NCBI GenBank assembly: GCA_002898215.1 | Contig: BEIF01000001.1 | Coordinates: 167,501-231,500, forward strand | Length of the DNA stretch: 64,000 bases | Direction: 5' to 3' | Origin: a bacterium HR29 | Lineage (GTDB): Bacteria; Chloroflexota; Dehalococcoidia; Tepidiformales; Tepidiformaceae | Shown here: positions 17,245-26,560 of the stretch, piece after piece | Position numbering within the stretch: position 1 is the stretch's first letter | How the letters are laid out: each line of letters begins with the position of its first letter | Made by a program: the position numbers and the translations under genes | Notes under the pieces: generated by a model | Told to the model about the DNA's origin: nothing | The model's input: the letters and a program-made list of their open reading frames with translations, nothing else | The model's database searches: none

Positions 17245-19157
17245 TGCGTTCCGCCCTCGTTCGCTCTGGCCGCTGGCTGGCGCGCTCGTTCGGGAACGAG
17301 CCGCTCCATGCGGCGGCGGCTGTGCTTCTCGACGTGCTCGTGCTCGCGGCCGCCTACGCAGTTGCCTTGCTCCTCCGCTTCGACGGGAACGTGCCGCGGG
17401 AGAGTGCCGCCTTCACCGCCAAGGTCTTCCCTGCCATCGCGCTCCTGTACGTGGCGGCCAATGCAGCCTTCGGCGTCTACCGCACGGTCTGGGCGTACGG
17501 CTCCCTTGGCGATGTCGTGAACCTTTTCCGGCCCGTCGCGGCGGTGACGCTGCTCATCTTCGTCGCCAACGCCTGGGTCCATGAGCGCGACCTCCCGCTC
17601 TCGGTCGTCCTCACCGCGGGTGCCCTCACCTTTCCGGGGATGGCCGTGGTGAAGATGCGCACGCGCCTCGTGGCGCACTTGCCCTGGGGCGATGTCGCTT
17701 CGCGCCGTCTCCTCATCGTTGGTGCGGGCGAGACCGGCCAGCTCCTCGCCCGCGAGCTCCAGAACCGGCCCGCTTCCAATTACCAGCCCATCGGTTTCCT
17801 CGACAACGACCCGAAGAAGCTGAACACGCGCATCCACGGCCTTCGCGTTCTCGGCACGGATGCCGACCTCGAACGCATCGTCCGTGAGTACGACGTCGAC
17901 ATGGTGGCTATCGCCACACCGGGCGCACCGGGCTCCGCCATCCGGCGGATCGTCGCGGCCTGCCAACGGGTCAACGTTCCCGTCCGCATCGTCCCCAGCG
18001 TCGACCACTGGGTCCTCGGCGGCCGCGGCGATGCGCTGCGGGAGCTCACGCTCGATGACCTGCTCGGTCGCGAGCCGGTCGAGGTGGACGTGCAGCGCTG
18101 TGCTGCATCCGTCCGGGACAAGTCCGTTCTCGTAACGGGGGCTGCGGGCTCGATCGGCTCCGAGCTGTGCCGGCAGCTCCTGGCGTTCCAGCCCCGGGAG
18201 CTTCACCTCCTGGACAACAACGAGTCCGGCCTCTACGACCTCTCCCTCGAGCTTGCTCCGCTGGCTCCCCAGACCGCGCTCCGTCTCTGGGTCGGCGACA
18301 TCGCCGATGTTCCGACTGTCGAGCGGGTATTCCGCGAGGCCCGCCCGCAGGTCGTGTACCACGCGGCCGCCTTGAAGCATGTGCCCCTCATGGAGGAGCA
18401 CCCTGACCAGGCGTTCCGCGTGAATGTGTTCGGCACCCTTGCCGTCGCACGGGCCGCGCGTGCAGCCGGGGCGGAACGGTTCGTGTTGATCTCCACCGAC
18501 AAGGCGGTTCGTCCGGCGAGCGTGATGGGCGCGACGAAGCGGATCGCCGAGCTCATCGTTGCCGCCTTCGCCCGGACCGCGGATCGCACGTCGTTCGTGG
18601 CGGTGCGCTTCGGCAACGTCATGGGCAGCCGCGGTTCCGTCGTGCCTACCTTCCTCCGTCAGATCGAGCGCGGCGGCCCCGTCACGGTGATGCATCCGGA
18701 CATGATGCGCTACTTCATCACCATCCCCGAGGCGGTCAGCCTCGTCATCCAGGCGGGCGCCTTCGGCGGCCGGGGCAGCGTCTACATGCTCGACATGGGC
18801 GAAGAGGTGAGCATCCTCGAACTCGCCGAGCGGATGATCCGCCTCCGCGGGCTCCAGCCGGGAGAGGATATCCAGGTGGTATTCACCGGTCCCCGGCCGG
18901 GTGAGAAGCTGCGGGAGGAGCTCGTCGCCGATTTCGAGCGCCTCGAACCGACCGACCATCCCAAGGTGATGCGCGTCGTCGCCGACCTGGAGGTCGACGA
19001 GCGCGAGCTGCTCCGCCTCATCGAGGAATGCGCGGCCGCCGCCACCGACCTCGCCGAGCTGAGGCGCCGCATCTACCTCATCGTGCGGCGGTTCGATGGT
19101 CCGGGCGATGGCGAGCCGGCACCTCAGCCGGTGCAGGCTCAGGGGAGCGAGCGGTGA
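17241..19157 (+). CDS. WbpM/CapD-like membrane nucleotide-sugar 4,6-dehydratase
   Basis: A 638-residue protein. Four predicted transmembrane helices lie in the first ~140 residues. A CoA-binding-like Rossmann domain (LLIVGAGETGQLLA) is followed by a short-chain dehydrogenase domain (SVLVTGAAGSIGSELC). The catalytic region STDKAVRPASVMGATKR carries the Met-x3-Lys variant typical of the WbpM/PglF class. Such enzymes usually make UDP-4-keto-6-deoxy-HexNAc. Its presence beside a diacetamido-uronate pathway means two modified sugars may be made, or its role differs. Start ATG 17241 overlaps the preceding stop. Confidence 0.92.
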   Translation: MMRSALVRSGRWLARSFGNEPLHAAAAVLLDVLVLAAAYAVALLLRFDGNVPRESAAFTAKVFPAIALLYVAANAAFGVYRTVWAYGSLGDVVNLFRPVAAVTLLIFVANAWVHERDLPLSVVLTAGALTFPGMAVVKMRTRLVAHLPWGDVASRRLLIVGAGETGQLLARELQNRPASNYQPIGFLDNDPKKLNTRIHGLRVLGTDADLERIVREYDVDMVAIATPGAPGSAIRRIVAACQRVNVPVRIVPSVDHWVLGGRGDALRELTLDDLLGREPVEVDVQRCAASVRDKSVLVTGAAGSIGSELCRQLLAFQPRELHLLDNNESGLYDLSLELAPLAPQTALRLWVGDIADVPTVERVFREARPQVVYHAAALKHVPLMEEHPDQAFRVNVFGTLAVARAARAAGAERFVLISTDKAVRPASVMGATKRIAELIVAAFARTADRTSFVAVRFGNVMGSRGSVVPTFLRQIERGGPVTVMHPDMMRYFITIPEAVSLVIQAGAFGGRGSVYMLDMGEEVSILELAERMIRLRGLQPGEDIQVVFTGPRPGEKLREELVADFERLEPTDHPKVMRVVADLEVDERELLRLIEECAAAATDLAELRRRIYLIVRRFDGPGDGEPAPQPVQAQGSER

Positions 19158-19759
19158 GCCTGATTCACCCAACGGCGGACGTCGATCCCCGGGCTTCGAT
19201 CGGCGAAGGGTGCCGAATTTGGCATCACGCGCACATCCGCGAAGATGCCGTGCTCGGGCCGGAGTGCATCGTCGGCAAGGGGGTGTACATCGACGCCGGG
19301 GTCCGCGTCGGGGCTCGTTGCAAGATTCAGAACTACGCTTGCCTGTTCCGCGGAACGACCCTCGAGGACGGTGTCTTCGTCGGTCCCGGGGCGCTTCTCG
19401 CCAACGACCGGTACCCCCGAGCCGTGAACCCGGACGGTTCGTTGAAGCGCGACAGCGATTGGGAGGTTGTGCCCGTCCTGGTGAGGTTCGGGGCTTCGGT
19501 TGGCGTGGGGGCGGTGGTGCTCCCGGGCGTCACCATCGGCCGGTGGGCCCTGGTCGCTGCGGGGGCGGTCGTTGCCCGAGATGTACCCGACCACGCCCTG
19601 GTCGCCGGCGTTCCCGCCCGTCCGGTCGGGTGGGCCTGCGCTTGCGGCCGCGTGCTGGCGGCCGACCTGCGCTGTGCTGCCTGCGGCCGCGTCTACGAAC
19701 GGTGCGGCGATGGACTGGCGATGCGTTCGGGATCACCTTCGTCGGGGTCGGCCTCGTGA
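19154..19759 (+). CDS. Hexapeptide N-acetyltransferase (WbpD/WlbB-like) with zinc-ribbon tail
   Basis: A 201-residue left-handed beta-helix acetyltransferase. Hexad repeats (IGEGCRIWHHAHI, VLGPECIVGKGVYI, GASVGVGAVVLPGV) resemble WbpD, which acetylates the 3-amino group of UDP-GlcNAc(3NH2)A. ANDRYPRAVN is also typical of that group. The C terminus adds CACGRVLAADLRCAACG, a four-cysteine ribbon found in some family members. GTG 19154 overlaps the preceding stop (GTGA) and has AGGGGAG upstream. Confidence 0.9.
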   Translation: MSLIHPTADVDPRASIGEGCRIWHHAHIREDAVLGPECIVGKGVYIDAGVRVGARCKIQNYACLFRGTTLEDGVFVGPGALLANDRYPRAVNPDGSLKRDSDWEVVPVLVRFGASVGVGAVVLPGVTIGRWALVAAGAVVARDVPDHALVAGVPARPVGWACACGRVLAADLRCAACGRVYERCGDGLAMRSGSPSSGSAS

Positions 19760-20850
19760 CCGCCTCCCAAGACCGGCGCATTCCCATCGCCCAACCGCTC
19801 ATCGGCCGCGAAGAGCAGGAGGCAGTCCTCGAGGTGCTCGCGTCCGGCCAGCTTGCCCAGGGACCCCGGGTGGCGGCCTTCGAACGTGCCTTTGCGCAGT
19901 ACGTCGGCACGCGGCACGCCGTGGCGGTAGCGAACGGGACAGCGGCGCTGGTGGTGGCCTTGCAGGCCCACGGCGTCGGGCCCGGCGACGAGGTGGTCAC
20001 GACCCCGTTCAGCTTCGTCGCCACTGCCACGAGTATCCTCGCCTGCGGTGCCCGGCCGGTGTTCGCCGACGTCGACCCCGACGACCTGAACCTGAACCCG
20101 GACGCGGTCGAGCGCGCCCTCAGCCCGCGCACGAGGGCGGTGGTCGCCGTCCACCTGTACGGCCACCCGGCGCGCATCGACGAGCTCGCCGAGCTGTGCG
20201 ACCGTCGTGGCCTGGCTCTGATCGAGGACGCGGCCCAAGCCCACGGCGCCGCCCACCACGGCCGCCGCGTCGGCTCGTTCGGCACCGGGTGTTTCAGTTT
20301 CTACCCCACCAAGAACATGACCACCGGCGAAGGCGGCATGATCACCACCGACGATGACGAGGTCGCCGCTCGGGCGCGGCAGATCCGCGACCATGGACAG
20401 TCGTCCCGCTACCGCCACGACATCTTCGGACTGAACTGGCGCATGGCCGAGGTCGCGGCTGCGATCGGCCTCGCGCAACTGGCGAAGCTCGAAGCCTGGA
20501 ACGAGCGGCGCATCCGCAACGCGGCCGTCCTCAGCGCAGAGCTGCGGGGCGTCCGTACCCCGCGCGTACGCGAGGGCGACCGCCACGTGTTCCATCAGTA
20601 CACGATCCGGGTGCCAGAGGGTCGGGAGCGCCTCCGTGTGGCCCTCGAATCGTCAGGCATCGGGACGGCGGTGCATTATCCGCTCCCCATTCACCGGCAG
20701 CCCCTCTTCGTGCGGCTCGGCTACGGGGAGGAATCCTTCCCTGTGGCCGAACGGGCCGCGGAGGAGGTCCTTTCGCTCCCCGTGCATCCGGCCCTGACCG
20801 ACGTCGACCTGGAGCGGATCGTCGACGCCGTTAATCGCGCCACGAGGTGA
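19756..20850 (+). CDS. DegT/DnrJ/EryC1-family sugar aminotransferase (WbpE-like)
   Basis: A 364-residue PLP enzyme that would aminate the 3-keto sugar nucleotide made by the neighbouring oxidoreductase. The PLP lysine is K186 in FYPTKNMTTGEGGMI. Cofactor contacts include IEDAAQAHGA. The upstream reading frame is open, but conserved sequence begins at the GTG 19756 that overlaps the stop of the acetyltransferase gene (GTGA), so that start is preferred. Substrate assignment rests on the four-gene context. Confidence 0.92.
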   Translation: MTASQDRRIPIAQPLIGREEQEAVLEVLASGQLAQGPRVAAFERAFAQYVGTRHAVAVANGTAALVVALQAHGVGPGDEVVTTPFSFVATATSILACGARPVFADVDPDDLNLNPDAVERALSPRTRAVVAVHLYGHPARIDELAELCDRRGLALIEDAAQAHGAAHHGRRVGSFGTGCFSFYPTKNMTTGEGGMITTDDDEVAARARQIRDHGQSSRYRHDIFGLNWRMAEVAAAIGLAQLAKLEAWNERRIRNAAVLSAELRGVRTPRVREGDRHVFHQYTIRVPEGRERLRVALESSGIGTAVHYPLPIHRQPLFVRLGYGEESFPVAERAAEEVLSLPVHPALTDVDLERIVDAVNRATR

Positions 20851-20874
20851 CTTCCGCCCCACTCGGCGGCGTCC

Positions 20875-20880
20875 TACCCT
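20875..20880 (+). promoter_or_regulatory. Internal -10 box before the WbpB-like gene
   Basis: TACCCT followed by 6 bases (CGTTCC) and GTG 20887. It suggests a second, leaderless transcript start inside the cassette at its only real gap (36 bases). Confidence 0.5.
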
Positions 20881-20886
20881 CGTTCC

Positions 20887-21897
20887 GTGGCCCCGCTGCG
20901 CGCTGCCGTCATCGGTCTCGGCTCCATGGGGGCGAACCACGTGCGCGTCCTTGCCGATATGCCCGAGCTCGTGGAGCTCGCGGCCGTGGCGGACCCCGAT
21001 GAGGCGCGCCTCCGCCAGGCGGCACGTCGCTCCGGCGCGCTGCCGTACCGGGATGCCGCCGAGCTCCTCGAGGCGGTACGGCCCGAGATCGTGACCATAT
21101 GCACGCCGACGCGGACGCACGCGGCCATCGCCGAGCTCGCACTCCGCTCCGGAGCCCATGTCCTCGTCGAGAAGCCCATCGCCGCCTCAGCCGAGGATGC
21201 GGAGCGGTTGGCTGCACTGGCGGCGGCCGAGGGGCGGCTCCTCGCCGTCGGCCACATAGAGCGGTTCAACCCGGCGGTCGCCGAACTCGCCCGTCGGCTC
21301 GGAAGCGGCGAAGGCGGGCGAATCCTCCAGGTGCATGCCCGGCGGGTGGGACCCTTCCCGCACCGAATCCGCGACGTTGGGGTCATCCACGACCTTGCGA
21401 CGCACGACATCGACGTGCTCCGCTTCCTGCTCGGGGACGACGTCGAGCGCGTCTACGCGGAAGCGCAGCGCCACATCGCCACGGAGCATGACGACCTCTT
21501 CGTCGGAGTACTCCATTTCCGTCGGGGTCCTATCGCCCTCCTCGAAGCGAACTGGCTCACTCCCGCAAAGGAGCGCTCTCTCCGCGTTCTCTGCGAGCGA
21601 GGCATGTACACCGTCGATTACCTCGCCCAGACGCTCACGTTCTACGAGAACCACGCCGCCGTCGCTCGCGAAGGCCAGCCTGCGAGCGTGACGGAAGGGC
21701 CGATGACTCGCTATCCGATCCCCTACCGCGAGCCGCTCCGCGCCGAACTGGAAGCGTTCGTCGGGGCGGTCGCGGAGGGCGGGCCGCCTCCCGTCAGCGC
21801 CGCCGACGGAGTAGAGGCGCTGCGCATCGCCGACGCTCTTGCCCGCTCCGCCGCCGTGGGGCAGCCGGTAACTCTCGCCGCGGCGCCAGCGCCATGA
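20887..21897 (+). CDS. Gfo/Idh/MocA oxidoreductase (WbpB/WlbA-like)
   Basis: A 336-residue NAD-dependent dehydrogenase that probably oxidises C3 of UDP-GlcNAcA. The N-terminal Rossmann motif is AAVIGLGSMGANHVRVL and the family signature is HVLVEKPIAAS (about 93-103). GTG 20887 is the start, and it lies 36 bases after the aminotransferase stop. Its end overlaps the UDP-sugar dehydrogenase start by 4 bases (ATGA). Role assignment is by context with WbpA-, WbpD- and WbpE-like neighbours. Confidence 0.9.
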   Translation: MAPLRAAVIGLGSMGANHVRVLADMPELVELAAVADPDEARLRQAARRSGALPYRDAAELLEAVRPEIVTICTPTRTHAAIAELALRSGAHVLVEKPIAASAEDAERLAALAAAEGRLLAVGHIERFNPAVAELARRLGSGEGGRILQVHARRVGPFPHRIRDVGVIHDLATHDIDVLRFLLGDDVERVYAEAQRHIATEHDDLFVGVLHFRRGPIALLEANWLTPAKERSLRVLCERGMYTVDYLAQTLTFYENHAAVAREGQPASVTEGPMTRYPIPYREPLRAELEAFVGAVAEGGPPPVSAADGVEALRIADALARSAAVGQPVTLAAAPAP

Positions 21898-23165
21898 ACG
21901 TCGCCGTCATCGGCATCGGACGGATTGGGCTCCCTATCGCTGTCGCGCTCGCTGCCCGGGGTCATTCGGTGGTCGGGTGCGACATCGATGCCCGGCGCGT
22001 CGAGTTCGTGAACCAGGGCCGGAATCCCATCCCGGACGAAGCCGGCCTCGCGGACCTGCTTCTCCGCGTCGTGGGCGAGGGCCGCCTCCGAGCCACCACC
22101 GACACTCCCGCCGCTGTTGCTGGGGCAGACGTCGTCGCTTTCTGCGTGGCGGTCGACGTCGATGCCGAGGGACGTGCAGACCTCCGTCCCTTGTTGGCAG
22201 CCTGTGATGCAGCCGCGCCGGCGCTCCGCCCCGGCAGCCTCTGCATCTTCGACACCACGCTCCCGGTGGGCACCACCCGCAACGTCCTCGTCCCCCGACT
22301 GGCTGCGGGCGGGCGGATGCCTGGCCGCGACCTCTTCGTCGCGTTCAGCCCGGAGCGCCTCTTCATGGGCCGAGTCCTGCGCGACCTCACGGCCTATCCG
22401 AAGGTGGTCGGCGGGTATGACGCGGAATCGGCTCGCCGCGCCGTCGCCTTCTACCGCGAAACTCTGGGCGTCGACATCATCGAGCTGCCGTCCCTCGAGG
22501 CTGCGGAGCTCTCCAAACTCGCCGAGGGCGTGTACCGCGACCTGAACATCGCCCTCGCGAACGAGTTGGCCCAGGTAGCCGACCGCTTCGGCATCGACGT
22601 CATGGACGTGATCCGGGCGGCCAACTCCCAGCCGTACTGCCATCTGCACATTCCCGGAACCGGTGTGGGCGGCCACTGTATCCCCGTTTACCCGCGGTTC
22701 CTCATGCAGGGGGAGGGCCCCAGCCGCCTCGCCGCCCTCGGCCGGCGCGTGAACGACGAAATGCCCGCCTACGCGGTCGAGCGGCTCGGTGCCACGCTCG
22801 GCGGGCTCGAAGGGAAGCGCATCGTCGTGCTCGGCCTCGCTTTCCGCCCGGATGTCGCCGTGACCGCTCACACGAATGCCCTCGACCTCCTTCGCGAACT
22901 GCGCGCTCGCGGCGCCAAGGTGTGGGGCCACGACCCGCTCCTCGACCGCGAAGCCATCGAGGCGCTCGGATTCGATCCCGCCCCCGAACCGCCGCGGGGA
23001 TACGACGCAGCCGTTGTCCACGCGCTCCACGCCGCCTACCGCGATCTCGAGTGGGGGAAGGTTGCTCCCCTTGTCTTCGATGCCCGCAATGCGCTCGAAC
23101 CCGCGGTGGTCACGGCCGCCGGCGCAGCCTATATCGGCGTGGGGCGCCCCCTTCGGCGTCCGTGA
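21894..23165 (+). CDS. UDP-N-acetylglucosamine 6-dehydrogenase (WbpA-like)
   Basis: A 423-residue UDP-glucose/GDP-mannose dehydrogenase family member oxidising the C6 hydroxyl twice to a carboxylate. The NAD motif VAVIGIGRIGLPIAVALAA starts at residue 3. The active-site cysteine is C262 in GTGVGGHCIPVYPRF. The C-terminal domain (VVLGLAFRPDVAVT) is complete. It ends the cassette. With WbpB, WbpE and WbpD homologues upstream it completes the known route UDP-GlcNAc to UDP-GlcNAc(3NAc)A. Confidence 0.92.
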   Translation: MNVAVIGIGRIGLPIAVALAARGHSVVGCDIDARRVEFVNQGRNPIPDEAGLADLLLRVVGEGRLRATTDTPAAVAGADVVAFCVAVDVDAEGRADLRPLLAACDAAAPALRPGSLCIFDTTLPVGTTRNVLVPRLAAGGRMPGRDLFVAFSPERLFMGRVLRDLTAYPKVVGGYDAESARRAVAFYRETLGVDIIELPSLEAAELSKLAEGVYRDLNIALANELAQVADRFGIDVMDVIRAANSQPYCHLHIPGTGVGGHCIPVYPRFLMQGEGPSRLAALGRRVNDEMPAYAVERLGATLGGLEGKRIVVLGLAFRPDVAVTAHTNALDLLRELRARGAKVWGHDPLLDREAIEALGFDPAPEPPRGYDAAVVHALHAAYRDLEWGKVAPLVFDARNALEPAVVTAAGAAYIGVGRPLRRP

Positions 23166-23177
23166 GGGGCCGTTCGG

Positions 23178-24012
23178 TTACTGGCCCGTCCCTCCGGAGC
23201 GTTCGCGGATGAGGGCCTCGGCGATGGAGAGGAGGAGGTCGGGCGGGACCTGGCCACAGATGTACGTGACGATGGAGCCGCCTTCGGGGTGGGGCATGGC
23301 GAAGTAGAGGGCGGAGTAGGTGAAGGAGGTGTACGCGCCGCGGCTGTTGTAGGCGAGTTCGTCGGTGGCGGGGTGTTGGACGACGACCTCGACGCCGCGG
23401 ACGGGGACGACGGAGAGGCGTTCCCGGGGGCCTCTCGTGACGCCCACTTCGGGGCGGACGGACCAGGAGGATGAGACGATGATGCTGGAGGAGTAGCGTT
23501 TTACACCGAGACCGGCGTACGAGTAGAAGATGCCGCGTTCGCATTCGGCGACGACGACCTCTCCGACGGTGGTCCCTGGGAGGTAGGGGACGAGGATGTG
23601 GAGCGGCGTGCCGTCGGCCGCCTCTGGGGGCACGTCGTTCCCGGGAGGACGGCAGACATATTTTTCCGACTTGTCCCTCCGGGAGGAAGGTGACGCTGCC
23701 GAGGGTGCCGACGAAGGGCGGGAGTTGGGAGTCGGCGACGGCGCTGCGGAGGGCGTCGCGGTTAGCGTCTTCGGGGAGCTGGAGGGCGTCGACGTCTTCA
23801 GGGGTGAGGGCTTGGGGCTGGCCGTCGGGTCCGATGCCGGGGAGGGTTGGTGTGGGCGATGGCGCGGGGGTATCGAGAGCCGAGGGTGGTGCCGGCAGCT
23901 GGGTGCTGTCGCCGACGGTGGCGAGGACGATGGCCATCCCTGCGGCTGCTGCAAGGATGGCGACCGCTCCGCCGATGACGGTCGGGCTCCGAATTCGGCG
24001 GTCCCGTGCCAT
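23178..24012 (-). pseudogene. Membrane-anchored exported protein, interrupted by one frameshift
   Basis: Two reading frames join into one protein of about 277 residues. The N-terminal part (from ATG 24012) has a transmembrane or signal segment (VIGGAVAILAAAAGMAIVLA), a Pro/Thr/Ser linker and a short domain ending FLPEGQVGK. The C-terminal part resumes one frame over as YVCRPPGNDVPPEAADGTPL and runs to 23178. The break is at a run of five A (T5 at 23661-23665 on the plus strand). Removing one base restores the frame. It could be a sequencing error, a true mutation or transcriptional slippage. Function is unknown. It is convergent with the WbpA-like gene. Confidence 0.7.
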
Positions 24013-24096
24013 CCAATCGCTCGCGCGTTCCGTTCGCCATCGTAGCCGATGATTGTGAAGGAGGGTATTACTCGTTCGGCTCAATCCTCGCTGGCG

Positions 24097-25374
24097 TCAC
24101 TCCGCCCCCACCCGGTACGCGCGACCGTCGAACGCGAGGACGTACAACTCCCCCTCGGCGTCTTCAGCGAAGGAAGCGATCGGCAAGCCAGATTCGAGGA
24201 GGAGTACCGCCTCGGCTCGCTCGCCTGCCGCGGTGGCGTCGGCGTCGAGCGCCCACACTCGGCCCGAGCAGTAATCGGCGAAGAGGTAGAAGCCTCGCAA
24301 CTCCGGAATGGCTCGCCCGCGGTAGACGTAGCCCCCTACCACAGCGCAGTTCCCGTCACGCAGGGGGTACACGGCTACCGGAGGCTCCAGCCCCTCAGCG
24401 TTGCAGCCCTGAGGCGGACGGTAGCAGGCTGCTCCCTCCATGATGTTCCATCCGTAATTCCCGCCCGGGCGAACGAGGTCGACCTCCTCCCACGAGTTCT
24501 GGCCGACGTCCCCCGCCCACAAGGCCCCCGTCTCGCGGTCGAACGAGAATCGCCAGGGGTTGCGGAAGCCGTACGCCCAGATCTCGCCGCGCGCGTCCGG
24601 GCGCTGAGCGAAGGGGTTGTTCGACGGGATGCGGTACGGGAGCTCCCGGACGTCGAGCCGCAGGATGCTTCCCAGGAGTGTGCCCGGGTTCTGGCCGTTC
24701 CCTTGGGGGTCGCCTTGCCCGCCGCCGTCGCCCAAGGCGATGTACAGCATCCCATCGGGCCCGAAGGCGAGCGCGCCACCGTTGTGGTTGCTGTAGGGTT
24801 GGGGCACTTCCAGAATCACCTGCTCGCTGGCCGGGTCGAGCCGAAGCTCGGTTCCGCTGCCCATGGCCGTGAAGCGAGCGATTACCGACCGGCGGGCACC
24901 GCCTGCTGCCGTGTAGTACAGGTATACGAACCGGTTTTCGGCGAAGCGGGGGTCGAGGGCCAGGCCGAGCAAACCTTCTTCGTTGCCTTCCCGACGCGTC
25001 CGTGCTCGCCAGTCGAGGGCGAGCTCCGCCATCGAGGTGTCCGCTCGCTCTTCGAACACGAAGACCTGGCCTGGTTGGGTCGCCAGGAGCATTACTCCCT
25101 CCCCAGGCACTTCGACCATGGCGATGGGGCGTTCGAAGCGCGGAAGCCCCGGAAACGCTGGGAACAACTTCACGGCCGGAGGCGTCCTGGGTGCCGAGGG
25201 TTGGGGTTCGGAAGTCGAGGTCTCGCTGGCGGGACGTGTGGGGGTCGGGCGTTCCGTCGGGAATTCCGTGTGGTCCGAGACGGCGGGGGCCGACGGCTCC
25301 CCCTCCGGCGTCGGCCCGTTGCTACAGGCGGCAAGCATCGCCGCGGTGAGGATCGCTGCCGGAACGAGCCTCAT
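24097..25374 (-). CDS. PQQ-dependent soluble aldose-type sugar dehydrogenase lipoprotein
   Basis: A 425-residue exported six-bladed propeller of the soluble glucose/aldose dehydrogenase (Asd/YliI) family. The lipobox LAAC places the lipid cysteine at residue 17, followed by a long Ser/Thr/Pro linker. The core shows GLLGLALDPRFAEN, PYSNHNGGALAFGPDGMLY with the family histidine, ALGDGGGQGDP and YGFRNPWRFSFD. Substrate is unpredictable, and some homologues lack activity. ATG 25374 overlaps the stop of the aminotransferase gene (ATGA). A longer frame to 25518 is just overlap with that gene. Confidence 0.88.
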   Translation of the reverse strand: MRLVPAAILTAAMLAACSNGPTPEGEPSAPAVSDHTEFPTERPTPTRPASETSTSEPQPSAPRTPPAVKLFPAFPGLPRFERPIAMVEVPGEGVMLLATQPGQVFVFEERADTSMAELALDWRARTRREGNEEGLLGLALDPRFAENRFVYLYYTAAGGARRSVIARFTAMGSGTELRLDPASEQVILEVPQPYSNHNGGALAFGPDGMLYIALGDGGGQGDPQGNGQNPGTLLGSILRLDVRELPYRIPSNNPFAQRPDARGEIWAYGFRNPWRFSFDRETGALWAGDVGQNSWEEVDLVRPGGNYGWNIMEGAACYRPPQGCNAEGLEPPVAVYPLRDGNCAVVGGYVYRGRAIPELRGFYLFADYCSGRVWALDADATAAGERAEAVLLLESGLPIASFAEDAEGELYVLAFDGRAYRVGAE

Positions 25375-26546
25375 CCAGCGAGCGCGGCGGCAGCCGCCTC
25401 GCGGGCCGCGCGGATGTCGGCGCGGAATCCCGCCTCTCGCAACAACCGCCCGAAGGCGCTCAAGAAGTAGAGGACGTTGCCCGGCGTCGATGCTTCGCCC
25501 ATGAGGCCTACGCGCCATACCCTCCCCCGGAGTTCGCCCAGCCCCCCGCCGACTTCGATGGAGTAACGCTCGAGCAGCCCCTTCCGGATGGCCGCTTCGT
25601 CGATCCCTTCCGGAACCTTGACCGTGGTGAGGACTGGTAGGCGGTAGCCGGGCTGGGCGTGGAGCGTCAGGCCCATCGCTTCCAGTCCGGCCTGGAGTGC
25701 CCGGCCGTTCCGTTCGTGCCGGGCCCAGCGTGCCTCCAGGCCTTCTTCGAGGACGAGGGAGAGCGCTTCGTGCAGGGCGTAGACCATGGAAATGGGGGCG
25801 GTGTGGTGGTAGGTGCGGCGCTCATCCCAGTAAGCCTCCAGGAGGCGGAGGTCGAGGTACCAGCTGTTCGGCGGCACCTCGCGGGACGAGATTCGCTGCC
25901 ACGCCTCGTCGGAAACGGTGATGGGGGCTGCACCTGGCGGGGCGGAGAGGCATTTCTGCGTGGCCGAATACACGATGTCGGCTCCCCAGCGGTCGGTTTC
26001 CACCGGCACCCCGCCGAGCGAGGTGACGCAGTCGACGATGGTCAGGGCTCCAGCTTCGCGGGCAGCGGCCGCGATGGGCTCGACCGGCTGCAGCACTCCG
26101 GTCGACGTCTCGGCGTGCACGATAGCTACCACCCGCGCTCGCCGCTCCCGGATGGCCCGGCGCACGGCCTCCGGGTCCACCGGCGCGCCCCACGGCGCTT
26201 CGACGCGGGTCACGCGTCCACCGGCCCGCTCCGCCATCTCGGCGATGCGTCCGCCGAAATAGCCGCACACCCCGACCACGACGTCGTCGCCCGGTTGCAC
26301 GGCGTTCATCACGGCTGCTTCCATCCCGCTGGTCCCGGTGCCTGGCGTGGCCAGCGTCACCCGGTTCGCGGTGCGGAGGACGGCGCGCAGCTTCTCCCGG
26401 CAGCTGTCCATGATGCGGAGGAAATCGGGGTCGAGGTGGCCCAAGAGCGGCTCGGTCATCGCCCGGAGCACGCGCGGGTGGGCGCCGCTCGGTCCCGGGC
26501 CCATCAGGATGCGTCGCGGAGGTGGGAAGTGGACGTTGGCGCTCAT
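25371..26546 (-). CDS. Class V aminotransferase (alanine/serine-glyoxylate type)
   Basis: A 391-residue PLP enzyme. The opening ILMGPGPSGAHPRVL, the PGTGTSGMEAA cofactor loop, DCVTSLGGVP and the PLP lysine in YSATQKCLSAPPG match the alanine-glyoxylate/serine-glyoxylate group. It probably detoxifies or uses glyoxylate. It heads a two-gene unit with the sugar dehydrogenase. No Shine-Dalgarno is visible. TAGGAT ends 8 bases before the ATG. Confidence 0.92.
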   Translation of the reverse strand: MSANVHFPPPRRILMGPGPSGAHPRVLRAMTEPLLGHLDPDFLRIMDSCREKLRAVLRTANRVTLATPGTGTSGMEAAVMNAVQPGDDVVVGVCGYFGGRIAEMAERAGGRVTRVEAPWGAPVDPEAVRRAIRERRARVVAIVHAETSTGVLQPVEPIAAAAREAGALTIVDCVTSLGGVPVETDRWGADIVYSATQKCLSAPPGAAPITVSDEAWQRISSREVPPNSWYLDLRLLEAYWDERRTYHHTAPISMVYALHEALSLVLEEGLEARWARHERNGRALQAGLEAMGLTLHAQPGYRLPVLTTVKVPEGIDEAAIRKGLLERYSIEVGGGLGELRGRVWRVGLMGEASTPGNVLYFLSAFGRLLREAGFRADIRAAREAAAAALAG

Positions 26547-26554
26547 GATTGCCC

Positions 26555-26560
26555 ATCCTA
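26555..26560 (-). promoter_or_regulatory. -10 box for leaderless aminotransferase mRNA
   Basis: TAGGAT, 8 bases (GGGCAATC), then ATG 26546. No -35 match. Confidence 0.5.
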
